Positions 51,511-60,593 of a stretch of DNA of 64,000 nucleotides are shown here, piece after piece. A program made the translations under genes and the position numbers. Location of the stretch: assembly GCA_016194705.1 (NCBI GenBank), contig JACQAZ010000044.1, positions 52,760 to 116,759 of the forward strand. The letters are read 5' to 3'. Position 1 is the stretch's first letter. Every line of letters starts with the position of its first letter. Below the pieces are notes generated by a model that ran no database searches, was not told the DNA's origin, and worked only from the letters and a program-made list of their open reading frames with translations. Origin of the DNA: Elusimicrobiota bacterium. Its GTDB lineage: Bacteria > Elusimicrobiota > Elusimicrobia > UBA1565 > UBA9628.

Positions 51511-53872
51511 CTGGCTCAAGGAGCACATCGACCCGGGCATCTCGGCGACGGACCTGGCGCCGCACCTGCTGCAGCTCGGCTTCGAGGTCTCGTCCCTGGA
51601 GCGCCGCGGGCCCGCTTTCTCGGGCGTCGTGACGGCGCAGATCCTCGAGATCGGCAAGCACCCCAACGCCGACCGGCTCTCTCTGTGCACGGTGACCGAC
51701 GGCAGCCGAAAGCTCTCGATCGTCTGCGGCGCCAAGAACATCGCGGTCGGCCAAAAGGTCCCGCTGGCCGTCATCGGCGCCAAGCTTCCGGGCGGACGCG
51801 AGATCACGCCGGCCAAGATCCGCGGCGTCGAGTCGCAGGGCATGATCTGCTCGGCCTCCGAGCTCGGCCTGCCGGGAGAGAACGGCGGCATTTTGGTCCT
51901 CTCTCCCGAGACCGCCGTCGGCGCGGATTTCTCGAAGGCGCAATCGGGCGGCGACGACATCATGGAGGTGGAGATCACTCCCAACCGTCCCGACTGCCTC
52001 TCGCACCTCGGCCTGGCGCGCGAGCTCTCGGCCCTTTTCCGCATCCCGCTCAAAGAGCGTCCGGCTCCGAAGGTCGACGCGTCGGGCGACTGCTGGCCCG
52101 TCGAGCTCGAGGCCAAGGACGCCTGCCCGCGCTACCTGGGGCGCGTGCTCACCGGCCTTCAGGTGGGGCCCAGCCCCGGGTGGCTCGCGGCCAAGCTCGA
52201 GGCGGTCGGCCTGCGCTCGATCAACAACGTCGTCGACGTCACCAACTTTGCGCTGATGGACATCGGCCAGCCGATGCACGCCTTCGACCTGGACAAGCTG
52301 GAGGGCGGAAAAATCATAGTCAGATTCGCAAGAAAAGAAGAAACCATCCGGGCTCTCGACGAGAAGGAATACAAGCTGACGCCCGAGGTGCTCGTCATCG
52401 CCGACGCGAAGTCCCCGCAGGCGATCGCGGGCGTCATGGGCGGCCTGGCCTCCGCGGTCGGCGCGAAGACGACCAAGGCCTTCCTCGAGAGCGCGCATTT
52501 CGCTCCGCCCGCGATCCGCAAGTCGAGCTCTCTGCTGCGCCTGCGCTCCGACTCGTCGTATCGCTTCGAGCGGGGCACCGACTTGGCCGCGGTGTCGACG
52601 GCCTCGCGGCGCGCCGCCGAGCTGATCCTCTCGGTGTGCGGCAAGCAGGCGCGATCATCGGGGGAGCGCGACGCCGGCCAATCGGCTCCCGAAAAGATCG
52701 TCATCCACACGACGGTCTCGCGCTTGAACGCGATCCTCGGCGCGGATTTCGCGAAGGCCGAGGCGGCCGAGACGCTCAAGCGCCTCTCGGCCGCCTGCGA
52801 GACAAAAGGAGACGATATCGCTTTCACCGCGCCGTCCTGGCGCGGCGACTTGGCGAGCCCGTGGGATCTCGCCGAGGAGCTCGCGCGCCTCTTCGGCTAC
52901 GACAACGTCCCGGCCAAGGCCTCGGCGGTGGCGGCGCGCCCTTCCCGAATAACGCCTGGGCAGACGCTCGCCGACAAGCTGCGCGCGCGGCTGGCGGGCT
53001 TCGGCTTCCACGAGGCCTACAACTACGATTTCGTCTCGGACAGGCTCCTCGAGCGCTGCGGGCTCAAGGGCGACTGGGCGCGCCTGGCCAACCCGATCTC
53101 GGAGGACTGGACGATCTTGAGACCGAGCCTGCTTCCCGGGCTGCTGCAGAACGCGGCCTTCAATCTCAACCGCGGCGCCTCGTCGGCGCGGCTCTTCGAG
53201 CTCGGCAAGGTCTACGCCAAGACCGAGGCTGGCGTCGAGGAGCGCACGCAGCTGGCCGGGCTCGTGCTCGGTCCGGCCGGCGAGCCCTTCTGGCGCGGCC
53301 CCGAGCCGGCGCGCGGCGCGATCTACGAGGCGCTGGGCGCCGCGAGCGGTTTGCTCGAGGGCGTGCCGGGGCTCTCCTGGACCGAGGGCGCCGGCCGCGA
53401 TCCCTTCTTCGGGGCCGTCGGCTGGCGCCAAGTCGCCTCCGCCAAGGGGGCGCTCGGCGCCGTCGGAAAGATCCAGCGCCCGGTGGCCCGGGCCTTCGAT
53501 CTCGAGCGGGAGGACGCCTGCCTGTTCTTCCTCGACCTCGACCGGCTCTGCGAGGCCGCGGCAGCCGCCCGGCGCTTCTCGCCGTACAGCCAGTTCCCGT
53601 CGGTGACCCGCGATCTCTCGGTCCTGCTCGACGCCAAGACGCCCTATGCCTCGGTGCTCGCGGCCCTGCCCAAGCCCGGGGAGCTCTCGCGCGAGACCGC
53701 GCTCATCGACCTTTTCACGGGCAAGGGCGTGCCGCCGGGAAAGAAGAGCCTGACTCTGCGCTTCACCTTCTCCCGCATGGACCGGACCTTGCGCGACGAC
53801 GAGATCGCCTCCGCGATGGAAGGGATACTGGCCACGCTCAAGAACAAGCTCGGCGCGGTGCTGCGGTCCTAG
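51494..53872 (+). CDS. pheT: phenylalanyl-tRNA synthetase beta subunit
   Basis: A 792-residue protein with the full-length bacterial domain order: EMAP-II-like tRNA-binding domain (HPNADRLSLCTV), B3/B4 editing domain (LRSINNVVDVTNFALMDIGQ, MHAFDLDKLEGGKI), B5 (PSWRGDLASPWDLAEELAR), the catalytic-like core and a C-terminal FDX-ACB domain (YSQFPSVTRDLSVLLD, LTLRFTFSRMDRTL). It forms the alpha2-beta2 enzyme with PheS. Confidence 0.97.
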   Translation: MKISYNWLKEHIDPGISATDLAPHLLQLGFEVSSLERRGPAFSGVVTAQILEIGKHPNADRLSLCTVTDGSRKLSIVCGAKNIAVGQKVPLAVIGAKLPGGREITPAKIRGVESQGMICSASELGLPGENGGILVLSPETAVGADFSKAQSGGDDIMEVEITPNRPDCLSHLGLARELSALFRIPLKERPAPKVDASGDCWPVELEAKDACPRYLGRVLTGLQVGPSPGWLAAKLEAVGLRSINNVVDVTNFALMDIGQPMHAFDLDKLEGGKIIVRFARKEETIRALDEKEYKLTPEVLVIADAKSPQAIAGVMGGLASAVGAKTTKAFLESAHFAPPAIRKSSSLLRLRSDSSYRFERGTDLAAVSTASRRAAELILSVCGKQARSSGERDAGQSAPEKIVIHTTVSRLNAILGADFAKAEAAETLKRLSAACETKGDDIAFTAPSWRGDLASPWDLAEELARLFGYDNVPAKASAVAARPSRITPGQTLADKLRARLAGFGFHEAYNYDFVSDRLLERCGLKGDWARLANPISEDWTILRPSLLPGLLQNAAFNLNRGASSARLFELGKVYAKTEAGVEERTQLAGLVLGPAGEPFWRGPEPARGAIYEALGAASGLLEGVPGLSWTEGAGRDPFFGAVGWRQVASAKGALGAVGKIQRPVARAFDLEREDACLFFLDLDRLCEAAAAARRFSPYSQFPSVTRDLSVLLDAKTPYASVLAALPKPGELSRETALIDLFTGKGVPPGKKSLTLRFTFSRMDRTLRDDEIASAMEGILATLKNKLGAVLRS

Positions 53873-53873
53873 G

Positions 53874-54107
53874 ATGATCGACACCCACCGGCTCAAGGAC
53901 CTCGAGACCGTGGTCGGCGAGGCCGCCAAGGCCTTGAAGGCGCTCTCCGAGGAAAACGTCAAGCTCGCCAAAAGCGCGGCCAAGCTCGAGGACGAAAACA
54001 AGCGCCTGCGCGAGGACGTCAAACGCTTCTCCTTGGCCGCCTCCCGGCAGGACAAGCTGCGCTCGCGCCTCGAGAAGCTCTCTCACAAGCTCGCCAAACT
54101 CGGATGA
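53874..54107 (+). CDS. small coiled-coil protein (ZapB-like)
   Basis: A 77-residue protein that is almost entirely a heptad coiled coil (LKALSEENVKLAKSAAKLED, ENKRLREDVKRF). Size, coiled coil and overlap with zapA suggest a ZapB-like divisome protein, but homology to E. coli ZapB is not certain. It starts right after the pheT stop. Confidence 0.65.
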   Translation: MIDTHRLKDLETVVGEAAKALKALSEENVKLAKSAAKLEDENKRLREDVKRFSLAASRQDKLRSRLEKLSHKLAKLG

Positions 54108-54406
54108 ACGAAAAAGTCGATATCGAGATCGCCAAGCGGCGCCTGACCGTCGAGATGGAAGGCTTCAATCCCCTGCAGATCATGGAGCTGGCGCGTCAAG
54201 TGCACGAAAAGATCGAGCAAGTTGCCTCGCGGACCAAGATCGCGGACTCGTCGAGGCTCGCGATCCTCGCAGCCCTGGAAATCGCCGCCGAGCTCAACCA
54301 GGTCAAGGACGCGCAGGCCATCGAGCGCAACGCCGTCGAAAACAAGATCTCGGAGTTTGCGGCCGCGCTCAAAGGCGCGCTGGCCTTCTCCAAACGCCAG
54401 TCATGA
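54104..54406 (+). CDS. zapA: cell division protein ZapA
   Basis: A 100-residue protein: EIAKRRLTVEMEGFNPLQIM, VASRTKIADSSRLAILAALE, IAAELNQVKD and a C-terminal helix. These match ZapA, which cross-links FtsZ filaments. ATG 54104 overlaps the coiled-coil gene and the stop overlaps rarA. The pheT-zapA linkage is widespread. Confidence 0.88.
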   Translation: MNEKVDIEIAKRRLTVEMEGFNPLQIMELARQVHEKIEQVASRTKIADSSRLAILAALEIAAELNQVKDAQAIERNAVENKISEFAAALKGALAFSKRQS

Positions 54407-55713
54407 CCTCGGAGCTCTTCTCGACTCAGGCGCCGCTCTCCGCGCAGCCCCTGGCCGCGCGCCTGGCGCTGCAGAAGATAGAAGACTTCGCGGGCCAGGA
54501 GGCTCTGCTGGGCCCCGGCAAGATGCTGCGGCGCTTGATCGAGGCCGGCAAGTTCTCCTCCGCGCTGTTCTTCGGCACGCCGGGCTCGGGCAAGACGGCT
54601 CTGGCGCGCTTCATCGCCAAGCGCATGGACGCCGCCGTCGTCGAGCTCAACGCGGTCTCGGCGGGCGTCGCCGACCTCAAAAAAGCGCTCGAGCAGGCGC
54701 GCTACGACCTCGCCAGCCGCCAGCGCAAGACCTTGCTGCTCGTCGACGAGATCCATCACTTCAACCGCACCCAGCAGGACGTGCTGCTGCCCTCCGCCGA
54801 GCGCGGCGACGTGCTCTTGATCGGCCTGACCACCGAGAACCCGAGCTTCTACGTCAACGCAGCGCTCCTCTCGCGCATCACGGCCTTCGAGTTCCAGCCT
54901 CTGACCGAGAATCACTTGCGCGCGATACTCAAGCGCGCGCTCGCCGACAAGGACCTCGGTTTGGGCGCGCAAAGGCTCGAGCTCTCCCCCGAGGCCGAGA
55001 AGCACCTCGTGACCATGTCCGGAGGCGACGCGCGCAAACTGCTCAACGCCCTGGAACTCGCCGCCGCTTCCACCGCTCCCGACAAGAAGGGGGTCCGGCG
55101 CGTCTCCTTGGAGATCGCCGAGGAGTCGATCCAGCGCCGCTCGATCCGCTACGACAAGAAATCCGACGACCACTACGACCACATCTCTGCCTTCATAAAA
55201 TCCATGCGCGGCTCGGACCCCGACGCGGCGCTCTACTGGATGGCCAAGATGCTCGCCGCCGGCGAGGACCCCCGCTTCATCGCCCGGCGCGTTTTGATCT
55301 GCGCCTCGGAGGACGTCGGGCTGGCCGATTTCCGCGCATTGCTCATCGCAAACGCAGCTTTTTCCGCGGTAGAATTCGTCGGCATGCCCGAGGCGCGCAT
55401 ACCGCTTTCGCAGGCCGTGATCTATGTGGCGACGGCGCCCAAGTCCAACTCGGCCTATCTCGCCGTCGACGCGGCGCTCGCCGAGGCCCGGGAGGGCCCC
55501 GCACGCGAGGTCCCGCTGCACCTGCGCGACGCCAACATGGACCGCAAGACGCGCGGCCACGGCGAGGGCTACAAGTACGCCCACGACTTCCCCGGCCATT
55601 GGGTCGAGCAGGAGTACATGCCCAGGCCCAAGGCCTTCTACGAGCCGGGCGAGCTCGGCGACGAGAAGCGCCTCAAAGAGCGCCTCGAGTCCCTGCGCAA
55701 GAGCCCGCGGTAG
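54403..55713 (+). CDS. rarA: replication-associated recombination ATPase RarA (MgsA)
   Basis: A 436-residue AAA+ clamp-loader-like protein: PLAARLALQKIEDFAGQEAL, Walker A FFGTPGSGKTALARFIA, Walker B LLLVDEIHHFNRTQQD, sensor TTENPSFYVNAALLSR and the C-terminal MSC-type segment DPDAALYWMAKMLAAGEDPR, ending in GEGYKYAHDFPGHWV. RarA acts at stalled forks with RecA and SSB. Confidence 0.95.
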   Translation: MTSELFSTQAPLSAQPLAARLALQKIEDFAGQEALLGPGKMLRRLIEAGKFSSALFFGTPGSGKTALARFIAKRMDAAVVELNAVSAGVADLKKALEQARYDLASRQRKTLLLVDEIHHFNRTQQDVLLPSAERGDVLLIGLTTENPSFYVNAALLSRITAFEFQPLTENHLRAILKRALADKDLGLGAQRLELSPEAEKHLVTMSGGDARKLLNALELAAASTAPDKKGVRRVSLEIAEESIQRRSIRYDKKSDDHYDHISAFIKSMRGSDPDAALYWMAKMLAAGEDPRFIARRVLICASEDVGLADFRALLIANAAFSAVEFVGMPEARIPLSQAVIYVATAPKSNSAYLAVDAALAEAREGPAREVPLHLRDANMDRKTRGHGEGYKYAHDFPGHWVEQEYMPRPKAFYEPGELGDEKRLKERLESLRKSPR

Positions 55714-55728
55714 CCTTCCTCGAAATCC

Positions 55729-56232
55729 TTACCCGGGCTCCGGCTTGAACCCCACCCTAGGGGAGGGCCTCGGAGAGGAATCGATGAGCCTTCGGATCGT
55801 CTGAAATACGATGCCGAATCGAACCTCGCAACGGCTTTCCAATCGGTCCAATCGCCCCGCCAACTCGTGATAGCCGGCTGTCTTCTCCCGAATCCTGACG
55901 AATGTCCGCATGATCTCAATGTTGACCGCGACCGCTCTCGGACTTTGGAGGACGCTCGACAGCATGGCCACACCTTCCTGCGTGAAAACGTACGGCAGCC
56001 ATCCTCCCAGGTGCTTTAGCGATGGTATCACGGATTGTGATACCAAGATATCCGCCTCTTTCTCCGTGATCTGAAACATAAAATCGACTGGGAATCGCTC
56101 GCGATTCCGCTTCACCTGCTGGCGCAGGGCGATCGCGCGCACTTGATAGAGCGCTGCGAGATCGCGATCCAGCATGACTCTACGGCCGCGTATGACTCGT
56201 ATTTTCGGCTCGATCGGCTGTATCTGTTTCAT
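55729..56232 (-). CDS. ORF6N domain-containing protein
   Basis: A 167-residue protein with an N-terminal ORF6N domain (IRVIRGRRVMLDRDLAALYQ, LRQQVKRNRERFPVDFMFQI, YVFTQEGVAMLSSVLQSPRA) typical of phage antirepressor-like proteins; the rest is helical. The last about 15 residues (SSPRPSPRVGFKPEPG) come from low-complexity DNA. It stands alone between rarA and xseA on the opposite strand, so it looks acquired. GGGGGG lies 5-10 nt before ATG 56232. Confidence 0.88.
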   Translation of the reverse strand: MKQIQPIEPKIRVIRGRRVMLDRDLAALYQVRAIALRQQVKRNRERFPVDFMFQITEKEADILVSQSVIPSLKHLGGWLPYVFTQEGVAMLSSVLQSPRAVAVNIEIMRTFVRIREKTAGYHELAGRLDRLESRCEVRFGIVFQTIRRLIDSSPRPSPRVGFKPEPG

Positions 56233-56383
56233 GTTTCCCCCCAAAATGACGGACTCCTCCAGAGCGTGAAAAAGAGCATGAAGCTCATTCCAGCTCCTGC
56301 GGCTCCCCGTCCCAGTCCGGCTCGCGGCCCGAGGCGAGGGTGATGCGCTTTTCCAGCGGCTCGAGGCTGATCACGGTCTCCAT

Positions 56384-56420
56384 GATATGTATACGATTGA
56401 CCCCCCCAAATTGTTCCCTC
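56384..56420 (+). repeat. 37-nt dispersed repeat, copy B
   Basis: The copy begins GATATGTATACGATTGA and ends TTGTTCCCTC. Outer parts match copy A (8411-8447, minus strand) base for base over the ATACGATTGA and TTGTTCCCTC blocks. It ends 19 nt before the xseA ATG. Confidence 0.65.
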
Positions 56421-56439
56421 TGTATAGTAGAATCGACCC

Positions 56440-57645
56440 ATGCCTTCCGCGGCCCCGGCCAAAATCTACACGGTCTCGGAGCTCAACGCCCAGATCCACG
56501 ATCTCTTGGAGGCCTCTTTTTCCGAGCTTTGGGTCGAGGGCGAGCTCTCGAACTGCAAGGCCTACCCTTCCGGCCACACTTACATGACCTTGAAGGACGC
56601 CGGCGCGCAGATCAAGGCCGTGCTCTTCAAGGGCGCCGCCTTCCGCGTCAAGTTTCAGCCGCAGGATGGGCTCAAGGTGCTCGTGCGCGGCCGGGTCACC
56701 TCGTACGCCCCGCGCGGCGATCTGCAGTTGATCCTCTCGGCGATGGAGCCGCGCGAGAAAGGGGCGCTCCAGCTGGCCTTCGAGCAGCTTAAGGCCAAGC
56801 TCGAGGCCGAGGGGCTCTTCGCCGAAGAGCGCAAGAAGCCCCTGCCGGCTTATCCCAAGAGCGTCGGGCTCGTGACTTCTCTCCAGGGCGCCGCCGTGCG
56901 CGACATGCTCTCGGTGCTGGACCGGCGCTGGCCCGGGCTCGAGATCCTGATCTACCCGGTCAAGGTCCAGGGCGAGGGCGCCGCCGCCGAGATCGCGCAG
57001 GCGATCGTCGATTTCAATGAACTGCTGCCGCAAACGAGCGTCCTGCTCGTCGGCCGTGGCGGCGGCTCCATGGAGGACCTCTGGGCCTTCAACGAGGAGA
57101 GCGTCGCCCGCGCGATCGCGGGCTCCCACATTCCGGTGGTCTCCTGCGTGGGCCACGAGACCGATTTTACGATCGCCGATTTCGTCGCCGACCAGCGCGC
57201 CCCGACGCCCTCGGCCGCGGCCGAGCTCGCCGTGCCCGAAAAAGAGGCCGTGCTCGACAACGTCCTGGGGCTCTCGGACGACCTGGGCAGCGCGATGAAG
57301 GAGCTCCTGGCCCGGCTCTCGGAGCGGCTCTCGCGCGCGGCCGGGCATCCCTTCCTGCAGAGCCCGCACCGCATGTACGAGGAGCGCATCCGGCGCGTCG
57401 ACGAGCTCTACGCGCGCCTGCCCGAGGCGATGCGCCAGGTCCTCTCGCACGCCGAGAAGGACTTGAAGCTCCAAGCCGAGAAGCTCGACGCGATCTCGCC
57501 TTTGAAGGTGCTCTCACGCGGCTACGCGATCGCCGAAAAGCTGCCCGGCGGCGAGATATTGAGGAAGTCGTCCTCGGTCAAGCCGGGCGACAAGGTCCGC
57601 GTGCGTCTCCACGAGGGACAGATCCAGTGCGAGGTATCCCAATGA
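56440..57645 (+). CDS. xseA: exodeoxyribonuclease VII large subunit
   Basis: A 401-residue protein with an N-terminal OB fold (YTVSELNAQIHDLLEASFSE, WVEGELSNCKAYPSGHTYMT) and catalytic core (VGLVTSLQGAAVRDMLSVL, VGRGGGSMEDLWAFNEE, SCVGHETDFTIADFVADQRA), plus a C-terminal coiled coil. ExoVII degrades single-stranded DNA. TAGAAT (56428-56433) is 6 nt before ATG 56440, suggesting a leaderless transcript. It overlaps xseB by 4 bp. Confidence 0.96.
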   Translation: MPSAAPAKIYTVSELNAQIHDLLEASFSELWVEGELSNCKAYPSGHTYMTLKDAGAQIKAVLFKGAAFRVKFQPQDGLKVLVRGRVTSYAPRGDLQLILSAMEPREKGALQLAFEQLKAKLEAEGLFAEERKKPLPAYPKSVGLVTSLQGAAVRDMLSVLDRRWPGLEILIYPVKVQGEGAAAEIAQAIVDFNELLPQTSVLLVGRGGGSMEDLWAFNEESVARAIAGSHIPVVSCVGHETDFTIADFVADQRAPTPSAAAELAVPEKEAVLDNVLGLSDDLGSAMKELLARLSERLSRAAGHPFLQSPHRMYEERIRRVDELYARLPEAMRQVLSHAEKDLKLQAEKLDAISPLKVLSRGYAIAEKLPGGEILRKSSSVKPGDKVRVRLHEGQIQCEVSQ

Positions 57646-57878
57646 CAAAGACCGCCAAGAAGGAGAATTTCGAGGGCTCGCTCGAGTCGCTCGAGTCAGT
57701 CGTGCGCGAGCTCGAGGCCGGCGACAAGGGCCTCGAGGAGTCGCTCGAGCTCTTCGAGAAGGGCATCACGATCGCCAAGAACCTCTCGAAGCAGCTCGAG
57801 GAGGCCAAAAAGAAGGTCGAGGTGCTGACCAAGGACGGCGGCAAGCTCGTCAAAGCCCCGCTCAAGGAAGACGACTGA
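57642..57878 (+). CDS. xseB: exodeoxyribonuclease VII small subunit
   Basis: A 78-residue helical protein: FEGSLESLESVVRELEAGDK and LEESLELFEKGITIAKNLSK, matching XseB. Translationally coupled to xseA (ATGA) and to the next gene (TGATG). Confidence 0.95.
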   Translation: MTKTAKKENFEGSLESLESVVRELEAGDKGLEESLELFEKGITIAKNLSKQLEEAKKKVEVLTKDGGKLVKAPLKEDD

Positions 57879-58645
57879 TGCGTTGGGGCAGCCTGCTGGC
57901 GACCTTGTTCATGGGCGGCGCCTCGGTCTTCGCGCCGCGGCTCCTCTCGAGCGCGACCGGCATCGACCCGCAGGGGCTGATGGCGATGGCCTCCCAGATG
58001 AAGTCGGTCGGCTCGGGCGGCGCGATGGACGACAAGGCCTCGCGCCAATGGCAGGCCCTGCAAAGCGGCGAGGTCGACTCGATCCCGCTCGAGCAGCTCG
58101 CGGCGCTTGCCGACGCGCAAAGCCGCGAGGCCGTCTCGAAGAACCCCGAGGACATGGCGTCCGCGATCGTCAAGGCCTTCCACAGCCAGCAGCCGCTCGG
58201 GGAACAGTGGCGCGCGGGCGTGCTCAGGGACGCCGAGCCCGCGCGGAGGTATTATCTCTCCCGCCGCCGCGCCTTCCAGACGGGCTTTCTGCTCGCCGGC
58301 GCCGCCTTGATCGCGGTCGCCTTCCTCGGCGCCTTGCCGCCCCTGCGCGGGACGGCGCGCTTTCTCTTCGGGATGGTCTTCGGACTCTCGGGCAAGCTGC
58401 TGATCCTGCTCTCGCTCGCGGCGACGGCCTTCTTCGCGGCGAGCGCCTTGAACCCCTGGCCTCTGATCCCGCCCGAGCTCTTGGGCGCGCCGGTCGCCTA
58501 CATGCTGCTCTGCGGCCTGTTCCTGCGCGTCGTCGATATCAACTATCCGGTCTGGAACAGGATGCTCTGGAGCTTCGGAGCGCCGGTCGCGGCGGCTCTG
58601 GGGATGCTCGGCTGGACGAAATTCAAGCCCGAAGCGTCGGCCTAG
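57878..58645 (+). CDS. integral membrane protein, function unknown
   Basis: A 255-residue protein: an N-terminal hydrophobic segment, a helical region of about 100 residues rich in Gln/Ala, then about four TM helices (after residue 130). No family is recognised. It starts on the xseB stop codon, so it is co-translated with exonuclease VII. Its end overlaps the convergent PII-like gene by 4 bp. Confidence 0.6.
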   Translation: MRWGSLLATLFMGGASVFAPRLLSSATGIDPQGLMAMASQMKSVGSGGAMDDKASRQWQALQSGEVDSIPLEQLAALADAQSREAVSKNPEDMASAIVKAFHSQQPLGEQWRAGVLRDAEPARRYYLSRRRAFQTGFLLAGAALIAVAFLGALPPLRGTARFLFGMVFGLSGKLLILLSLAATAFFAASALNPWPLIPPELLGAPVAYMLLCGLFLRVVDINYPVWNRMLWSFGAPVAAALGMLGWTKFKPEASA

Positions 58646-58959
58646 TCGAAGAAGCCGACGACCTGCGTGGCTTTTTGCACGCAGAGAAAGCCGTTGCCCA
58701 TCACGTCGAGCCGGGCGGCCTCCGCGGCGGCCTTGACCACGGCCTGGGTCTCGTTGGCGTGGACGACCGAGATGATGACGAGCTTCTCCGACTCGATGAG
58801 GCGCCCGAAGAGGCCGAGCCGCTGGCGCACGCCCGTGCCGCGGCCGTAATAGTAGGTGGCACCCGTGGCCCCGGCCTTGAGGATGGCGTCCAAGACCTTG
58901 CGCTCGTCCTTGTGCTGGACGATGATGGTCACGAGATCGAGATTCTCTGCTTCAGCCAT
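58642..58959 (-). CDS. PII-like signalling protein
   Basis: A 105-residue protein with the ferredoxin-like PII fold: LVTIIVQHKDERKVLDAILK, AGATGATYYYGRGTGV, LVIISVVHANETQAVVKAAA, NGFLCVQKATQVVGF. The T-loop is short and the uridylylation Tyr is not recognisable, so it is not a classic GlnB. ATG 58959 is chosen because the promoter's predicted start is just upstream; GTG 58989 would be inside the -10. No ammonium transporter is adjacent. Confidence 0.7.
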   Translation of the reverse strand: MAEAENLDLVTIIVQHKDERKVLDAILKAGATGATYYYGRGTGVRQRLGLFGRLIESEKLVIISVVHANETQAVVKAAAEAARLDVMGNGFLCVQKATQVVGFFD

Positions 58960-58980
58960 GAGCTTGAAGACGACCCCGGT

Positions 58981-59009
58981 ATTAGACACAATTGGGTGGC
59001 CGGACTCAA
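58981..59009 (-). promoter_or_regulatory. promoter for the PII-like gene
   Basis: On the minus strand, TTGAGT (59004-59009), a 17-nt spacer and TCTAAT (58981-58986). The start would be about 15 nt before ATG 58959. Confidence 0.45.
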
Positions 59010-59012
59010 CTG

Positions 59013-60110
59013 ATGAAAGAAACCCCGGGGCGCATCCTCTCGCTCGACGTCTTCCGCGGCCTGACGATTGCCGGGATGATCCTCGTCAACTGCCCCGGCA
59101 ACGACAACCCCTACCCTTTTTTGGCCCACGCCGAGTGGGACGGCTGGACCTTCGCCGACCTCATCTTCCCCGCCTTCCTCGTGATCATGGGCGTCTCGCT
59201 GGCGCTCTCGCTGGGGCGGCGCGTCGAGAAAGGCGAAAAGCCCTTCGACGTGCTCGGTCAGGCCTTCCGCCGCTCGGCGATCATATTCGCGCTGGGCCTG
59301 GTCGTGTCGGCGGTCATGGTGCCGCGGCTGGGGGTCTTTAGGATCCCGGGGGTCTTGCAAAGGATCGCGATCTGCAACTTCGTCTGCGCCTACCTATTCC
59401 TCAAGACCAAGCCGCGCACGCAGATACTGGCCGCGCTGGGCGTCGTGACCCTCTACTCGCTTCTGATGCTGCTCGTGCCCGTGCCGGGCTTCGGCGCCGG
59501 CGAGCTGACTCCCGACGGCAACCTCGCCTCCTACGTCGACCGCCTGGTCTTCGGCGACCACATGTGGACCGAGAGCCACGACCCCGAGGGCGTGATCTCC
59601 ACGTTGCCCGCGATCGCGACGACCCTCTTGGGCGTCTTCGCGGGCAGCTGGATGCGCGCCAAGATGCGCCCCGACAAGAAGTTCCAAGACCTGTTCCTCG
59701 CGGGGGCGATCTCCGTCGCTTTGGGAGTCGTCTGTTCGCGTTATATTCCGATCAACAAGAATCTTTGGTCGAGCTCGTTTACCTTGTTCACGGGCGGGAT
59801 CGCGGTCTGCGGCCTGGCGGTCTGCCACTTCGTCATCGAAGTCTTGGGCCTGCGGGCCTGGGGCAAGCCCTTCGAGGTCTTCGGCCGCAACGCGCTGGCT
59901 TCGTATTTCCTCTCCGAGTTCTTCTACGGCATACAGGAGTTCATCCACCTGCCGGGCCGCGACGAGAACATCAAGGAATGGCTGACCGCGGCGGCCTTCG
60001 GGAGCCTCGGCGAGCCCAACGCGGCGCTGGCCTACTCGCTGTGCTTCCTCGCCTTTTGTCTGGCCGTCATGACCGCGTTCTACCGCAAAAAGGTCTTCAT
60101 AAAAATCTAG
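59013..60110 (+). CDS. HGSNAT/NagX-like acyltransferase membrane protein (DUF5009 type)
   Basis: A 365-residue protein with about 10 TM helices and the family N-terminus RILSLDVFRGLTIAGMILVN, GWTFADLIFPAFLVIMGVSL, then RIPGVLQRIAICNF and a central WTESHDPEGVISTLPAIATT. Relatives of heparan-alpha-glucosaminide N-acetyltransferase move acetyl groups across membranes to amino sugars. The exact acceptor is unknown. ATG 59013 is the first ATG that gives the family start. Confidence 0.85.
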   Translation: MKETPGRILSLDVFRGLTIAGMILVNCPGNDNPYPFLAHAEWDGWTFADLIFPAFLVIMGVSLALSLGRRVEKGEKPFDVLGQAFRRSAIIFALGLVVSAVMVPRLGVFRIPGVLQRIAICNFVCAYLFLKTKPRTQILAALGVVTLYSLLMLLVPVPGFGAGELTPDGNLASYVDRLVFGDHMWTESHDPEGVISTLPAIATTLLGVFAGSWMRAKMRPDKKFQDLFLAGAISVALGVVCSRYIPINKNLWSSSFTLFTGGIAVCGLAVCHFVIEVLGLRAWGKPFEVFGRNALASYFLSEFFYGIQEFIHLPGRDENIKEWLTAAAFGSLGEPNAALAYSLCFLAFCLAVMTAFYRKKVFIKI

Positions 60111-60119
60111 AATGACGCT

Positions 60120-60593
60120 ATGAAAACGATCCTCTTTCTTCTGGCCGCCTGCGCCTGGGCCGCGTCGGCGGACCCCCTCGATTCCCTCGTCGCGTCCGTG
60201 ATCAAGAAAGGCAAGGCCAAGCCGATCGCGGCACCCCTGGCCCAGAAGCTCGGCTTCCCCGGGCCCGTCGTCACGAAGGCGGTCGCCGTGCGCGGTGAGG
60301 ACAAGGTCGTCCACGCGCTGTACGTCGTGTTCGACCCGCACGACAAGACGGGCAATCCCGAGGCCTTGGTCTGGGCGCGCGCCGCCGCCGCGTCCAAGAA
60401 CGGCGCCCAGGAGATCAACGCGCTCGACGTCAAGACCTCGCTGTCGGGCGTCATCGAGAGCGCAGTGCAGTCGCACGGCGCCAAGGGCGCCATGGACGAG
60501 CAGGCCGTCTCGATCAAACTGCCCGAGATCGTCGAATCCTTGGCGGCCGAGAAGAAGCTTATTTTGGAGAAGGCCCCGGCCCAGCTGAAGTAG
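60120..60593 (+). CDS. small secreted protein, function unknown
   Basis: A 157-residue protein with a signal peptide (MKTILFLLAACAWAASA) and a mature part of about 140 residues without cysteine (LDSLVASVIKKGKAKPIAAP, VVHALYVVFDPHDKTGNPEA). No family is recognised. TAGAAT (60108-60113) is 6 nt before ATG 60120. Its 3' end overlaps the convergent Fic-like gene by 35 bp. Confidence 0.65.
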   Translation: MKTILFLLAACAWAASADPLDSLVASVIKKGKAKPIAAPLAQKLGFPGPVVTKAVAVRGEDKVVHALYVVFDPHDKTGNPEALVWARAAAASKNGAQEINALDVKTSLSGVIESAVQSHGAKGAMDEQAVSIKLPEIVESLAAEKKLILEKAPAQLK

